A stretch of DNA of 64,000 bases from Castellaniella denitrificans (lineage in GTDB: Bacteria; Pseudomonadota; Gammaproteobacteria; Burkholderiales; Burkholderiaceae_B). Each line of letters starts with the position of its first letter. The stretch's first letter is position 1. The notes beneath the pieces were generated by a model that had not been told where the DNA came from, searched no databases, and was given only the letters and a program-made list of their open reading frames with translations. This document shows positions 36,881 through 44,689 of this stretch, in pieces. The position numbers were made by a program, and so were the translations under genes. The stretch lies in the NCBI RefSeq assembly GCF_042653765.1, contig NZ_JBHSEZ010000008.1, positions 1-64,000 on the forward strand, in the 5' to 3' direction.

Positions 36881-38051
36881 ATCCCGCCCGGCCGCCGCGG
36901 CCCATGCCTACGAAACCCGCGCCCTGGTGCTGCAAGGCGGCGGCGCGCTGGGCGCCTACCAGGCGGGCGTCTACGAAGGCCTGCACGAGGCGGGCATCGA
37001 ACTGACCGACCTGGCGGGCATCTCCATCGGCGCGCTGAACGCCGCGATCATCGCCGGCAACCCGCCCGAGCGGCGCATCGAACGGCTGCATGACTTCTGG
37101 AACACCATCTGCCAGCCCTACGTCGGCCCGGTGGCCAACCCGCTGCTGGAGCACAGCCTGTTCCAGATCAACGACCTGGCGCGCCAGTTCCTGGGCGCGC
37201 TGCACGCCGGCAGCGCCCTGATGGTCGGGCAGAAAGGCTTCTTCCACCCCCGCTTCCCGCCCGCGGCCCTGTCCGCCGCCCTGGACCCGGCCTGCGTCGG
37301 CCACTACGACACCCGCCCGCTGAAGGATACGCTGGAATCCCTGTGCGACTTCGACCGCATCAACGACGCCGGGCTGCGCGTGTCGATCGGCGCCGTCAAC
37401 GTGCGCACCGGCAATTTCGCCTATTTCGACAACCGCCGCACCCGCCTGCGGCCAGAGCACTTCATGGCCTCGGGCGCCCTGCCCCCGGCCTTCCCCGCCA
37501 TCGAGATCGACGGCGAGTACTACTGGGACGGCGGCCTGGTGTCCAACACCCCCCTGTCCTGGATCCTGGAACAGAGCCTGGCCCGCGACACGCTGGTGTT
37601 CCAGGTGGACCTGTGGTCGGCGCGCGGCCCGGTGCCGCGCAGCCTGAGCGAAGTCGGCGACCGCGTCCAGGACATCCGCTATTCCAGCCGCACCCGGCTG
37701 GTGACCGACCAGATGCAGGCCTACCGCAGGATGCAGCGCCTGCTGCGCCAGGTCCTGGACCGCGTGCCGGCCAAGCAGCGCGACGGCGACCCGGCCTGCC
37801 GGCAGGCCGCCGAACTGGCCAGCGACAAACGCAGCAACATCATCCACCTGATCTACCGCGACAAGCCCTACGAGCAGCACTTCCGCGACTACCAGTTCGG
37901 CCTGGCGACGATGCGGGAGCACTGGGCCATGGGCCTGCACGACATCCGCGGCACGCTGGCCCACCCCCGGTACCTGGCGATGCCCGAGAACGCGGCCGGA
38001 TTCATCACCCACGACGTGCATCGCGATGAAATCGAAGAGAGCATGAAATGA
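36867..38051 (+). CDS. Patatin-like phospholipase (DUF3734-type C-terminus)
   Basis: A 394-aa protein. The patatin domain has the oxyanion motif LQGGGALGAYQAGVYEGL, the nucleophile elbow GISIG (Ser in GxSxG) and the catalytic Asp in YYWDGGLVSNTPLSWI. The C-terminal 120 residues (RVQDIRYSSRTRLVTDQMQA and onward) match patatin proteins carrying DUF3734. No signal peptide, so it probably acts in the cytoplasm on phospholipids or acyl-polymers. It overlaps the LysR gene upstream and, as ATGA, the ArsC-like gene downstream. Confidence 0.9.
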   Translation: MPKTESRPAAAAHAYETRALVLQGGGALGAYQAGVYEGLHEAGIELTDLAGISIGALNAAIIAGNPPERRIERLHDFWNTICQPYVGPVANPLLEHSLFQINDLARQFLGALHAGSALMVGQKGFFHPRFPPAALSAALDPACVGHYDTRPLKDTLESLCDFDRINDAGLRVSIGAVNVRTGNFAYFDNRRTRLRPEHFMASGALPPAFPAIEIDGEYYWDGGLVSNTPLSWILEQSLARDTLVFQVDLWSARGPVPRSLSEVGDRVQDIRYSSRTRLVTDQMQAYRRMQRLLRQVLDRVPAKQRDGDPACRQAAELASDKRSNIIHLIYRDKPYEQHFRDYQFGLATMREHWAMGLHDIRGTLAHPRYLAMPENAAGFITHDVHRDEIEESMK

Positions 38052-38401
38052 ACGACCTGACCGTCTACGGCATCCCCAATTGCGACACCGTCAGAAAAGC
38101 CCGCGCCTGGCTGGATGCGCGGCAGCGGCCCTACCGGTTCCACGACTTCAAGAAAGCCGGCGTGCCCGAGGCGCGATTGCCGCAGTGGATCGCCCAGGCG
38201 GGCTGGGAAAAGCTCGTCAACCGCCAGGGCACGACCTGGCGCAAGCTGCCGCCCGACCAGCAGGCGCGGATCCAGGATGCCGCCAGCGCCGCCCGGCTGA
38301 TGCTGGACCAGGCCAGCATCATCAAGCGCCCGGTGGTCGAGTGGCCCGACGGCAGCGTGACGGTGGGTTTCAACGAGGCGACCTGGGCGGAGAAGCTTTA
38401 G
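38048..38401 (+). CDS. ArsC/Spx-family thioredoxin-fold protein (YffB type)
   Basis: A 117-aa protein with the single-cysteine motif GIPNCDTVRKARAWL near the N-terminus, SIIKRPVVEW late, and a C-terminus VGFNEATWAEKL. This is the YffB-like branch of the ArsC family, usually annotated as a putative arsenate or glutathione-linked reductase; arsenate reduction is not implied and no ars genes are near. Its 3' end overlaps the convergent DMT permease gene by 32 nt. Confidence 0.88.
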   Translation: MNDLTVYGIPNCDTVRKARAWLDARQRPYRFHDFKKAGVPEARLPQWIAQAGWEKLVNRQGTTWRKLPPDQQARIQDAASAARLMLDQASIIKRPVVEWPDGSVTVGFNEATWAEKL

Positions 38402-39305
38402 GCCGGTGCCCCAGCACGATGGCGGAAATGGCCACCAGGACCGTACCCGCCACCTGGAGCACCGTAATCGGCTCGCCCAGGAACAGCCAGGCCAGGAACA
38501 GGATCGACACCGGCCCCAGCAGCCCCAGCTGGGCCGTGAGCGGCGCCCCGATGCGCGCCACCGACCACATGATCATGAACGTCGGCAGCACCGTGTTCAC
38601 CGTGGCGTGAATCAGCGACAGGCCATAGACAGGCAGGCCCTGGTCCAGCCCGGCCAGGCCCTTGACCGCGAAAAAATGCACCATCGTCACCCCGGCCGAC
38701 ACCGTCATCGCATAGGCCGTCAGCCGGGTGGCCGTGACCCGCTCGACCAGTTCGCCCGAGCCGATCAGGTACATGGAATAGGAAAACGCCGCGCCCAGCA
38801 CGCAGGCCGAGCCCAGGACGACGTCATCGCCCGTGATCGACAGGTCGGCCCAGAACACCAGGGCCACCCCGCCGTAGGCCAGGGCCATGGCCAGCCACTG
38901 GCGCGGCGCGATGGGCTTGCGCAGGAACCAGGCGGAAAACAGCAGCACGAAAGTCGGCGCGAGGAACAGGATCAGGCGTTCCAGCCCGGCGGAAATGTAC
39001 TGCAGCCCCAGGAAATCCAGGAAACTGGACAGGTAGTAGCCGATGAAGCCCAGCAGCGCGATGCGCAGGCTGTCGCGCCGATCCAGCCGGGCCAGCAGCC
39101 CGCGGCGCGCACGGGACATCTGCGCCAGGGCGATCCCGGCGAAGAACGGCAGCGCCAGCAGCATGCGAAAACCGATCACGTCCAGCGCGTCCACCCCGTG
39201 CAGGTACAGCAGCTTGGCGACGATCGCCTTGGCCGAGAACAGCACGGCGCCCAAGCCCGCCAGCACGAAACCGGTCCAGAACATGCCGCGGGAGGGCATC
39301 GCCAT
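38370..39305 (-). CDS. EamA/DMT-superfamily permease
   Basis: A 311-aa membrane protein with ten predicted helices in two EamA repeats (first around GFVLAGLGAVLFSAKAIVAK, second around VLGSACVLGAAFSYSMYLIG). Metabolite exporter type; substrate unknown. The start ATG lies 7 bp from the MarR-site motif at 39312-39326, so the permease gene may share regulation with the divergent marR. The in-frame extension further upstream runs antisense through marR and is not coding. Confidence 0.88.
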   Translation of the reverse strand: MAMPSRGMFWTGFVLAGLGAVLFSAKAIVAKLLYLHGVDALDVIGFRMLLALPFFAGIALAQMSRARRGLLARLDRRDSLRIALLGFIGYYLSSFLDFLGLQYISAGLERLILFLAPTFVLLFSAWFLRKPIAPRQWLAMALAYGGVALVFWADLSITGDDVVLGSACVLGAAFSYSMYLIGSGELVERVTATRLTAYAMTVSAGVTMVHFFAVKGLAGLDQGLPVYGLSLIHATVNTVLPTFMIMWSVARIGAPLTAQLGLLGPVSILFLAWLFLGEPITVLQVAGTVLVAISAIVLGHRPKASPPRSPR

Positions 39306-39311
39306 TTTTGT

Positions 39312-39326
39312 TTGCCTAGTCAGATA
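39312..39326. promoter_or_regulatory. Putative MarR operator in the permease-marR gap
   Basis: TTGCCTAGTCAGATA occurs here and, identically, at 39926-39940 in front of the efflux operon. Its core TTGCCTAGTCAG is a near-palindrome of the form TTGNCTAGNCAR. It overlaps a possible marR -35 (TTGCCT) with an extended -10, TGTGATAGC, about 16 bp on. Confidence 0.7.
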
Positions 39327-39350
39327 TTGATGTGATAGCATTTTAACATC

Positions 39351-39887
39351 ATGCAATCTCCCGGCACTCCAGACACCCCCGCGGTCGGCCAGCCCTGCTG
39401 CCACTACGGCGGCAACCCGACCGAATTGGGGGCGGACCGCAACATCGGCCTGCTGATCAAGCACGTCCACACCCTGATGCACCGGGTCATCGACCTGAAG
39501 GCCGGCCCGCTGGGCCTGACCGCCAACCAGTGGCGCCCCCTGCTGCTCATCGAGCACAAGGGCGTCGACACCCCGGCCGAGATGGCGCGGGCCATGGGCG
39601 TGGACACCGGCGCCGTCACCCGCACCCTCGACCGCCTGGAATCCAAGGGCTTCCTGCGGCGCGAGCGCGTGCCCGAGGACAGGCGCGTCGTGAAGGTCGT
39701 GCTCACGGACACCGGCCGGGAAGTCGCCGCGCGCATCCTGCCGGCCATCGCGGAGACGCTGAACATCCACCTGCAGGGCCTCTCCGAGGCCGAGATCACC
39801 ATGCTCTTCGCCCTGCTCAAGCGCATGATCGCCAACGGCGAGCAGCACCTCCTGCAACAGGCCGCCGAGCACCCTCCGGAGCCCTGA
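39351..39887 (+). CDS. MarR-family repressor of the adjoining efflux operon
   Basis: A 178-aa MarR regulator with a winged helix-turn-helix (MARAMGVDTGAVTRTLDRLE, then SKGFLRRERVPEDRRVVKV). It has an N-terminal extension of about 25 residues with a Cys pair (QPCCHYGG), which could be redox- or metal-sensitive; this is speculative. It is divergent from a DMT permease and 88 bp upstream of an outer-membrane/EmrAB efflux operon; identical motifs in both control regions make it the likely repressor of both. Confidence 0.9.
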   Translation: MQSPGTPDTPAVGQPCCHYGGNPTELGADRNIGLLIKHVHTLMHRVIDLKAGPLGLTANQWRPLLLIEHKGVDTPAEMARAMGVDTGAVTRTLDRLESKGFLRRERVPEDRRVVKVVLTDTGREVAARILPAIAETLNIHLQGLSEAEITMLFALLKRMIANGEQHLLQQAAEHPPEP

Positions 39888-39920
39888 CCCCGGGATGCCC
39901 GGCCGGCCGGCCCGCGCCTA

Positions 39921-39940
39921 TATAATTGCCTAGTCAGATA
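39921..39940 (+). promoter_or_regulatory. Efflux operon -10 with overlapping MarR operator
   Basis: TATAAT (39921-39926) is directly followed by TTGCCTAGTCAGATA (39926-39940), the same 15-mer as in front of marR. A repressor bound here would cover the transcription start. No clear -35 was seen at the usual distance. Confidence 0.7.
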
Positions 39941-39975
39941 CAGACCCTATCAATAATATTCAGCTTCCTGTCAGC

Positions 39976-41403
39976 ATGAAACCGCTCATTCCCCTGCTGC
40001 TCGCCCTGTCGCTTTCCGCCTGCGCTCCCATGGATCCGGGCGCGCCCGCCACCCGGGCGCTCGATGCCCAGTCCCTGGGACTGTCCGACGACACCATCGC
40101 CTGGCCGGGCGAACGGTGGTGGACGCGCTACCAGGACGCCCAGTTGGACGGCCTGATCGACCAGGCCCTGCGCTCGAACCCGTCCCTGGACGCCGCGGCG
40201 GCCCGCGTGCGCATCGCCCGGGCCGCCGCGCGCGGCGCGCGCGCCGTGCAATGGCCGCAGATCAACGCCAACTACCACCTGACGCGGCAGCGCTACAGCG
40301 AAAACTACATCTATCCGCCCCCCCTGAGCGGCTCGTACCAGACCGACACCGGGCTGGGACTGCAACTGGACTTCAACCTGGACCTGTGGGGCCGCCAGCG
40401 CGCGCTGGCCGGCGCCGCCGCCCAGCGCGCCGCCGCGGCCGAAGCCTCCCGCCGGCAAGCCCGCGTGCTGCTGGTCTCGGCGGTTTCCCAGGCCTACTTC
40501 CAGTTGCAGAACGCCCAGGCCCAGGCCGACGCCATCGGCCACATCGCCAGCAAGCTGCAGGAAGCCCTGGACATCACCCGCGACCGCTACAAGAACGGCC
40601 TGGGCACCCAGGTGGACGTGGACCAGGCCGACTCGGCGGTCTCGTCCGCCCGGGTGCAACTCAGCCAGGCGCGCAACAACGTCCAGCTGCTGCACCACCA
40701 GCTCGCCGCCCTGCTGGGCCAGTCGCCCGAACAGCTGCCGGCCCTGGCCGCGCGCCCGGGCGCCGCGCTGCCGCCCGACGTACCCGGCCATCTGCCCATG
40801 GCCCTGCTGGGCCGGCGCGCCGACATCACGGCCGCGCGCCTGCAGGCCGAGGCGGCCGGCGCCGAGGTCTCCGCGGCCAAGGCCGATTTCCTGCCCAACA
40901 TCGACCTGTCGGCCGCCGCCGGCTACCTGTCGCTGGGCCTGGACAAGCTGGTCCGCGGCAGCAGCGAAAACTACAGCGCCGGGCCGGTCATCACCCTGCC
41001 GATCTTCAACGCCGGCGGCCTGAACGCCCGGCTGGAAGGCCGCCGCGCCGAGCGCGACGAGGCCATCGCCCGCTACAACGAAACCATCCTGGGCGCCCTG
41101 CGCGAAGTGGCCGACGCCCGCGACTCGATCCGGTCGCTGCATGAACAGATCCGCCACCAGGAAGCCAGCATGAAGGCCATCACCTCGGCCTACGACGTGG
41201 CCCTGCGCCGCTACAAGGCCGGCCTGGGCGACTTCGTGCAGGTGCTGCTGGCGCAGAGCGAAGCCCTGAAGCAGACCGTCCAGACCACCGATCTGCACGC
41301 CCAGGCCTATCTGCTGGACGTGCAGCTGGCGACCGCCCTGGGCGGCGGCTACGTCCAGGACGACGGCACGCCGAACGCCGCCGCGAACCCGACCCAACAG
41401 TGA
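39976..41403 (+). CDS. NodT/OprM-type outer-membrane efflux lipoprotein
   Basis: A 475-aa TolC-like channel. The signal peptide ends in the lipobox LSAC with Cys16 (MKPLIPLLLALSLSACAPMD). Two outer-membrane efflux repeats follow (DGLIDQALRSNPSLDAAAAR and IDLSAAAGYLSLGLDKLVRG regions). It is the exit duct for the EmrA-EmrB pair encoded 19 bp downstream, giving a self-contained tripartite pump. Confidence 0.92.
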   Translation: MKPLIPLLLALSLSACAPMDPGAPATRALDAQSLGLSDDTIAWPGERWWTRYQDAQLDGLIDQALRSNPSLDAAAARVRIARAAARGARAVQWPQINANYHLTRQRYSENYIYPPPLSGSYQTDTGLGLQLDFNLDLWGRQRALAGAAAQRAAAAEASRRQARVLLVSAVSQAYFQLQNAQAQADAIGHIASKLQEALDITRDRYKNGLGTQVDVDQADSAVSSARVQLSQARNNVQLLHHQLAALLGQSPEQLPALAARPGAALPPDVPGHLPMALLGRRADITAARLQAEAAGAEVSAAKADFLPNIDLSAAAGYLSLGLDKLVRGSSENYSAGPVITLPIFNAGGLNARLEGRRAERDEAIARYNETILGALREVADARDSIRSLHEQIRHQEASMKAITSAYDVALRRYKAGLGDFVQVLLAQSEALKQTVQTTDLHAQAYLLDVQLATALGGGYVQDDGTPNAAANPTQQ

Positions 41404-41422
41404 ACTTTCCTTCGACCGCATC

Positions 41423-42631
41423 ATGACCGCATCCAGTCCCAGCACCTCCCCCGCCCGCACCCGCCTGCTGCTCTGGGCCACCGGCGTCTTCGTCCTGGCC
41501 GCCCTGCTCTACGGCGCGTGGTGGCTGCTCTTCGCCGCCCATTACGAATCCACGGACGACGCCTACGTCCACGGCAATCTGGTGCAGGTCAGCGCCCAGA
41601 TTCCCGGCACGGTCGTCGCCATCGGCGCCGAGGAAACCCAGGCCATCGCCCAGGGCGTCCGCCTGGTGACCCTGGACGGCAGCGACACCGACATCGCCCT
41701 GGCCCAGGCGGAAGCGGCCCTGGCCCAGACCGTGCGCCACACCCAGACCCTGTTCGTGCAGAACGACGCCCTGGCGGCCGACGTCGCCGTGGGCGAGGCC
41801 AACGTCGCCCAGGCGGAAACGCAGCTCAGCAAGGCGCGCAACGACCTGCAGCGGCGCGACGCGCTGCGCGGCACCGGCGGCGTCAGCGGCGAAGAACTGC
41901 TGCACGCCCAGGTTGCCGTGAAATCCGCCGAGGCCAGCCTCGCCCAGGCCCGCGCCGGCCTGGCGGCCGCGCGCGCCAAGCTGGCCACCAACCAGGCCCT
42001 GACCCGGGGCAGCACCGTGGCCACTCACCCCGACGTGCTGCAGGCCGCCGACCAGGTGCGCCAGGCCTGGCTGGCCGGCGTTCGCACCCGCGTCCTGGCC
42101 CCGGTGGGCGGCATGGTCGCCCAACGCTCCGTCCAGCTCGGACAGCGCATCCAGCCGGGCACGCCGCTGATGACGATCGTGCCCCTGGACAGCCTGTGGG
42201 TGGAGGCCAACTTCAAGGAAAACCAGCTCGACGCGATGCGGCCCGGCCAGAAGGCCACGCTGGTCTCCGACCTGTACGGCGGCAAGATCGTCTATCACGG
42301 CACGGTCGTCGGCATCGCCGCCGGCAGCGGCAGCGCCTTCGCCCTGCTGCCGGCGCAGAACGCCAGCGGCAACTGGATCAAGGTCATCCAGCGGGTGCCC
42401 GTGCGCATCCGCCTGGACCCGAAGGAACTCCAGGAGCATCCCCTGCGCGTGGGCCTGTCCATGACGGTCGAGGTCGACCTGTCCTCCGCCCCCAAGCAGG
42501 CGGACGAAGGCAAGCCAGGCCAGGACGGCCAGGCGGCCGAGCCCGCCCTGAGCACCCCGGTCTACGACCATGACCCGGCCGAGGTCGACGCCCGCATCCG
42601 CCAGATCATCCAGGACAACATCGGCTCATGA
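41423..42631 (+). CDS. emrA: Membrane-fusion protein of EmrA type (HlyD family)
   Basis: A 402-aa periplasmic adaptor with one N-terminal membrane helix (LLLWATGVFVLAALLYGAWW), the biotinyl-lipoyl half YESTDDAYVHGNLVQVSAQI, a long alpha-hairpin rich in Ala/Gln (about residues 90-200) and the beta-barrel part containing LWVEANFKENQLDAMRPGQK. It links EmrB to the outer-membrane lipoprotein. Its stop overlaps the emrB start as ATGA. Confidence 0.93.
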   Translation: MTASSPSTSPARTRLLLWATGVFVLAALLYGAWWLLFAAHYESTDDAYVHGNLVQVSAQIPGTVVAIGAEETQAIAQGVRLVTLDGSDTDIALAQAEAALAQTVRHTQTLFVQNDALAADVAVGEANVAQAETQLSKARNDLQRRDALRGTGGVSGEELLHAQVAVKSAEASLAQARAGLAAARAKLATNQALTRGSTVATHPDVLQAADQVRQAWLAGVRTRVLAPVGGMVAQRSVQLGQRIQPGTPLMTIVPLDSLWVEANFKENQLDAMRPGQKATLVSDLYGGKIVYHGTVVGIAAGSGSAFALLPAQNASGNWIKVIQRVPVRIRLDPKELQEHPLRVGLSMTVEVDLSSAPKQADEGKPGQDGQAAEPALSTPVYDHDPAEVDARIRQIIQDNIGS

Positions 42632-44253
42632 GCACCACGCCCACCACCCTGGAAGACGACGCCGGCCAGGGGCCGGACGACGCGCCCGCCGCCCCGGCCC
42701 AGCCGCCCGCCGGGGGCTATCCGCCCCTGGAAGGCAGCGCCCGCACCTTCGGCACCATCGCCCTGTCGGCCGCCGTGTTCATGAACGTGCTGGACTCGTC
42801 GATCGCCAACGTCTCCATTCCCACCATCGCCGGCGACCTCGGGGTCAGCGCCACCCAGGGCACCTGGGTGATCACATCGTTCGCCGTGGCCAACGCCATC
42901 ACCGTGCCGCTGACCGGCTGGCTGACGCAGCGCTTCGGCCAGGTGCGCCTGTTCGTGCTGTCGGTCCTGCTGTTCGTCATCAGTTCCTGGCTGTGCGGCT
43001 TCGCCTGGTCGCTGGAATCGCTGGTGTTCTTCCGCGTGCTGCAGGGCGCGGTGGCCGGGCCGATGATTCCCCTGTCGCAGTCCCTGATGCTGGCCAGCTA
43101 TCCCAGGGCCAAGGCCGGCATGGCCCTGGCGCTCTGGTCCATGACCATCCTGGTCGGCCCGATCGCCGGGCCGCTGCTGGGCGGCTGGATCTCGGACAAC
43201 TACTCCTGGTCCTGGATCTTCTACATCAACGTGCCAGTCGGCCTGCTCGCCGGCTGGGCCTCGTGGCAGGTCTACAAGGCCCGGGAATCGCGCCGCGTCC
43301 ACCTGCCCATCGACCGCATGGGCCTGTTCCTGCTGGTCGTCTGGGTCGGCGCCCTGCAGTTGATCCTGGACAAGGGCAAGGAGCTCGAATGGTTCGCCAG
43401 CCCGCTGATCTGCGTGCTGGCCGTGACCACGGTCGTGGCCTTCGTCTATTTCGTGATCTGGGAGCTGACCGCCGCGCATCCGGTGGTGGACCTGACCCTG
43501 TTCGCCCAGCGCAACTTCACCTCCGGCACCATCGCCCTGTCGGTCGCCTACGGCGTGTTCTTCGGCACCGTCGTGCTGCTGCCCCTGTGGCTGCAGAACA
43601 CCATGGGCTACACGGCCACCTGGGCGGGCGTGGCCTCGGCCCCGGTGGGCATCCTGGCCATCATCCTGTCGCCGGTGGTGGGCAAGATGCTGGCCCGCCA
43701 CGATCCGCGCCCGATCGCCACCATCGCCTTCCTGATCTTCGCCCTGATCAGCTACATGCGCGCCCAGTTCAACACCAGCGTGGACCTGTACACGGTGATG
43801 CTGCCCACCTTCATCCAGGGCGCGGCCATGGCGACGTTCTTCATCCCGCTGACGACGATCTCCCTGTCGGGCCTGAGCCCGGACCGCATCCCCGCCGCCG
43901 CCGGCCTGTCGAACTTCTTCCGCCTGGTCTGCGGCGCCTTCGGGACCTCGATCACCACCACGATCTGGGACAACCGCGCCACGCTGCACCACAGCCGCCT
44001 GACGGAGGTCGCCCGCCCCGGCGAACCGGCCTTCGACCACATCATGGGCGGCCTGCAGGGCCTGGGCGTGGACCCGCAGCGCGGCGCGGGCATGCTGGAC
44101 GGGGTGATCAACCAGCAGGCCTACACGATGTCGGCCACCGACATCTTCTACGCCTCGGCGCTGATCTTCCTGGTCCTGATCGGCCTGATCTGGCTGGCCC
44201 GGCCGAAGTCGGCGGCGCACGGCGGATCGGGGGCGTCCGCGGGCGCGCATTGA
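42628..44253 (+). CDS. emrB: EmrB-type MFS drug exporter (DHA2, 14 helices)
   Basis: A 541-aa proton-driven exporter of the DHA2 family. After a Pro/Ala-rich N-terminal tail of about 40 residues, motif blocks are VFMNVLDSSIANVSIPTIAG (motif D1) and GWLTQRFGQVRLFVLSVLLF (motif A), and GPIAGPLLGGWISDNYSWSW (motif C region). Substrates of such pumps include hydrophobic drugs, uncouplers and fatty acids; which apply here is unknown. Last gene of the operon, 70 bp before tRNA-Asn. Confidence 0.93.
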   Translation: MSTTPTTLEDDAGQGPDDAPAAPAQPPAGGYPPLEGSARTFGTIALSAAVFMNVLDSSIANVSIPTIAGDLGVSATQGTWVITSFAVANAITVPLTGWLTQRFGQVRLFVLSVLLFVISSWLCGFAWSLESLVFFRVLQGAVAGPMIPLSQSLMLASYPRAKAGMALALWSMTILVGPIAGPLLGGWISDNYSWSWIFYINVPVGLLAGWASWQVYKARESRRVHLPIDRMGLFLLVVWVGALQLILDKGKELEWFASPLICVLAVTTVVAFVYFVIWELTAAHPVVDLTLFAQRNFTSGTIALSVAYGVFFGTVVLLPLWLQNTMGYTATWAGVASAPVGILAIILSPVVGKMLARHDPRPIATIAFLIFALISYMRAQFNTSVDLYTVMLPTFIQGAAMATFFIPLTTISLSGLSPDRIPAAAGLSNFFRLVCGAFGTSITTTIWDNRATLHHSRLTEVARPGEPAFDHIMGGLQGLGVDPQRGAGMLDGVINQQAYTMSATDIFYASALIFLVLIGLIWLARPKSAAHGGSGASAGAH

Positions 44254-44277
44254 TCCGTGCGCGAGGCGCAAAGCGCT

Positions 44278-44307
44278 TTGCGCACACACGAAAATTTATG
44301 CTATAGT
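44278..44307 (+). promoter_or_regulatory. Promoter of tRNA-Asn
   Basis: TTGCGC (44278-44283) and TATAGT (44302-44307) are 18 bp apart, with the expected start about 10 nt before the mature tRNA. Confidence 0.6.
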
Positions 44308-44323
44308 TTCGCTTCTTCGCAGT

Positions 44324-44399
44324 TCCCCGATAGCTCAGTCGGTAGAGCGACGGACTGTTAATCCGCAGGTCCCAGGTTCGAGCCCTGGTCGGGGAGCCA
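44324..44399 (+). tRNA. tRNA-Asn (anticodon GTT)
   Basis: A 76-nt cloverleaf: acceptor TCCCCGA paired with TCGGGGA, D-arm TAGCTCAGTCGGTAGAGC, anticodon arm CGGACTGTTAATCCG with GTT, and T-arm CAGGTTCGAGCCCTG. The discriminator is G and CCA is encoded. Confidence 0.98.
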
Positions 44400-44407
44400 A
44401 GAAATTC

Positions 44408-44442
44408 AAGGACTTAGGTGAAAACCTAAGTCCTTTTGTTTT
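44408..44442 (+). terminator. Rho-independent terminator after tRNA-Asn
   Basis: AAGGACTTAGGT-GAAA-ACCTAAGTCCTT gives a 12-bp stem with a GNRA-type loop, followed by TTGTTTT, 9 bp after the tRNA. Confidence 0.92.
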
Positions 44443-44689
44443 GCCTGTATTGGACGGGATATTAGACGCTGTCCAATATCCAGTAGTTTTATGCCCGCCA
44501 CCGCGCGCACCGCGCCCCGGCATCGCGGCGCCCCGTCCGATCGCCACATCCGGTGACGCACGCTTACTTCGCGTACGGCCATACCGCCCCTGCGCGGCGT
44601 TCGCCGATGTTACGCTTTCAGTTCCGGCAACACGGTGAAGCGGCCCCGCGCCGGGCCGCGACGGAACCACGCCATCGCGAAGGAAGCAG

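Noticed and set aside
38048..38401. Arsenate resistance function for the ArsC-like protein
   Set aside because: Only the fold-level single-Cys motif supports it; no arsR, arsB or acr3 is nearby and the YffB-like branch is not known to be a dedicated arsenate reductase.
39903..39975. Standard -35/-10 promoter for the efflux operon
   Set aside because: TATAAT is present, but no -35 better than chance was found 16-18 bp upstream, so only the -10 plus operator is reported.
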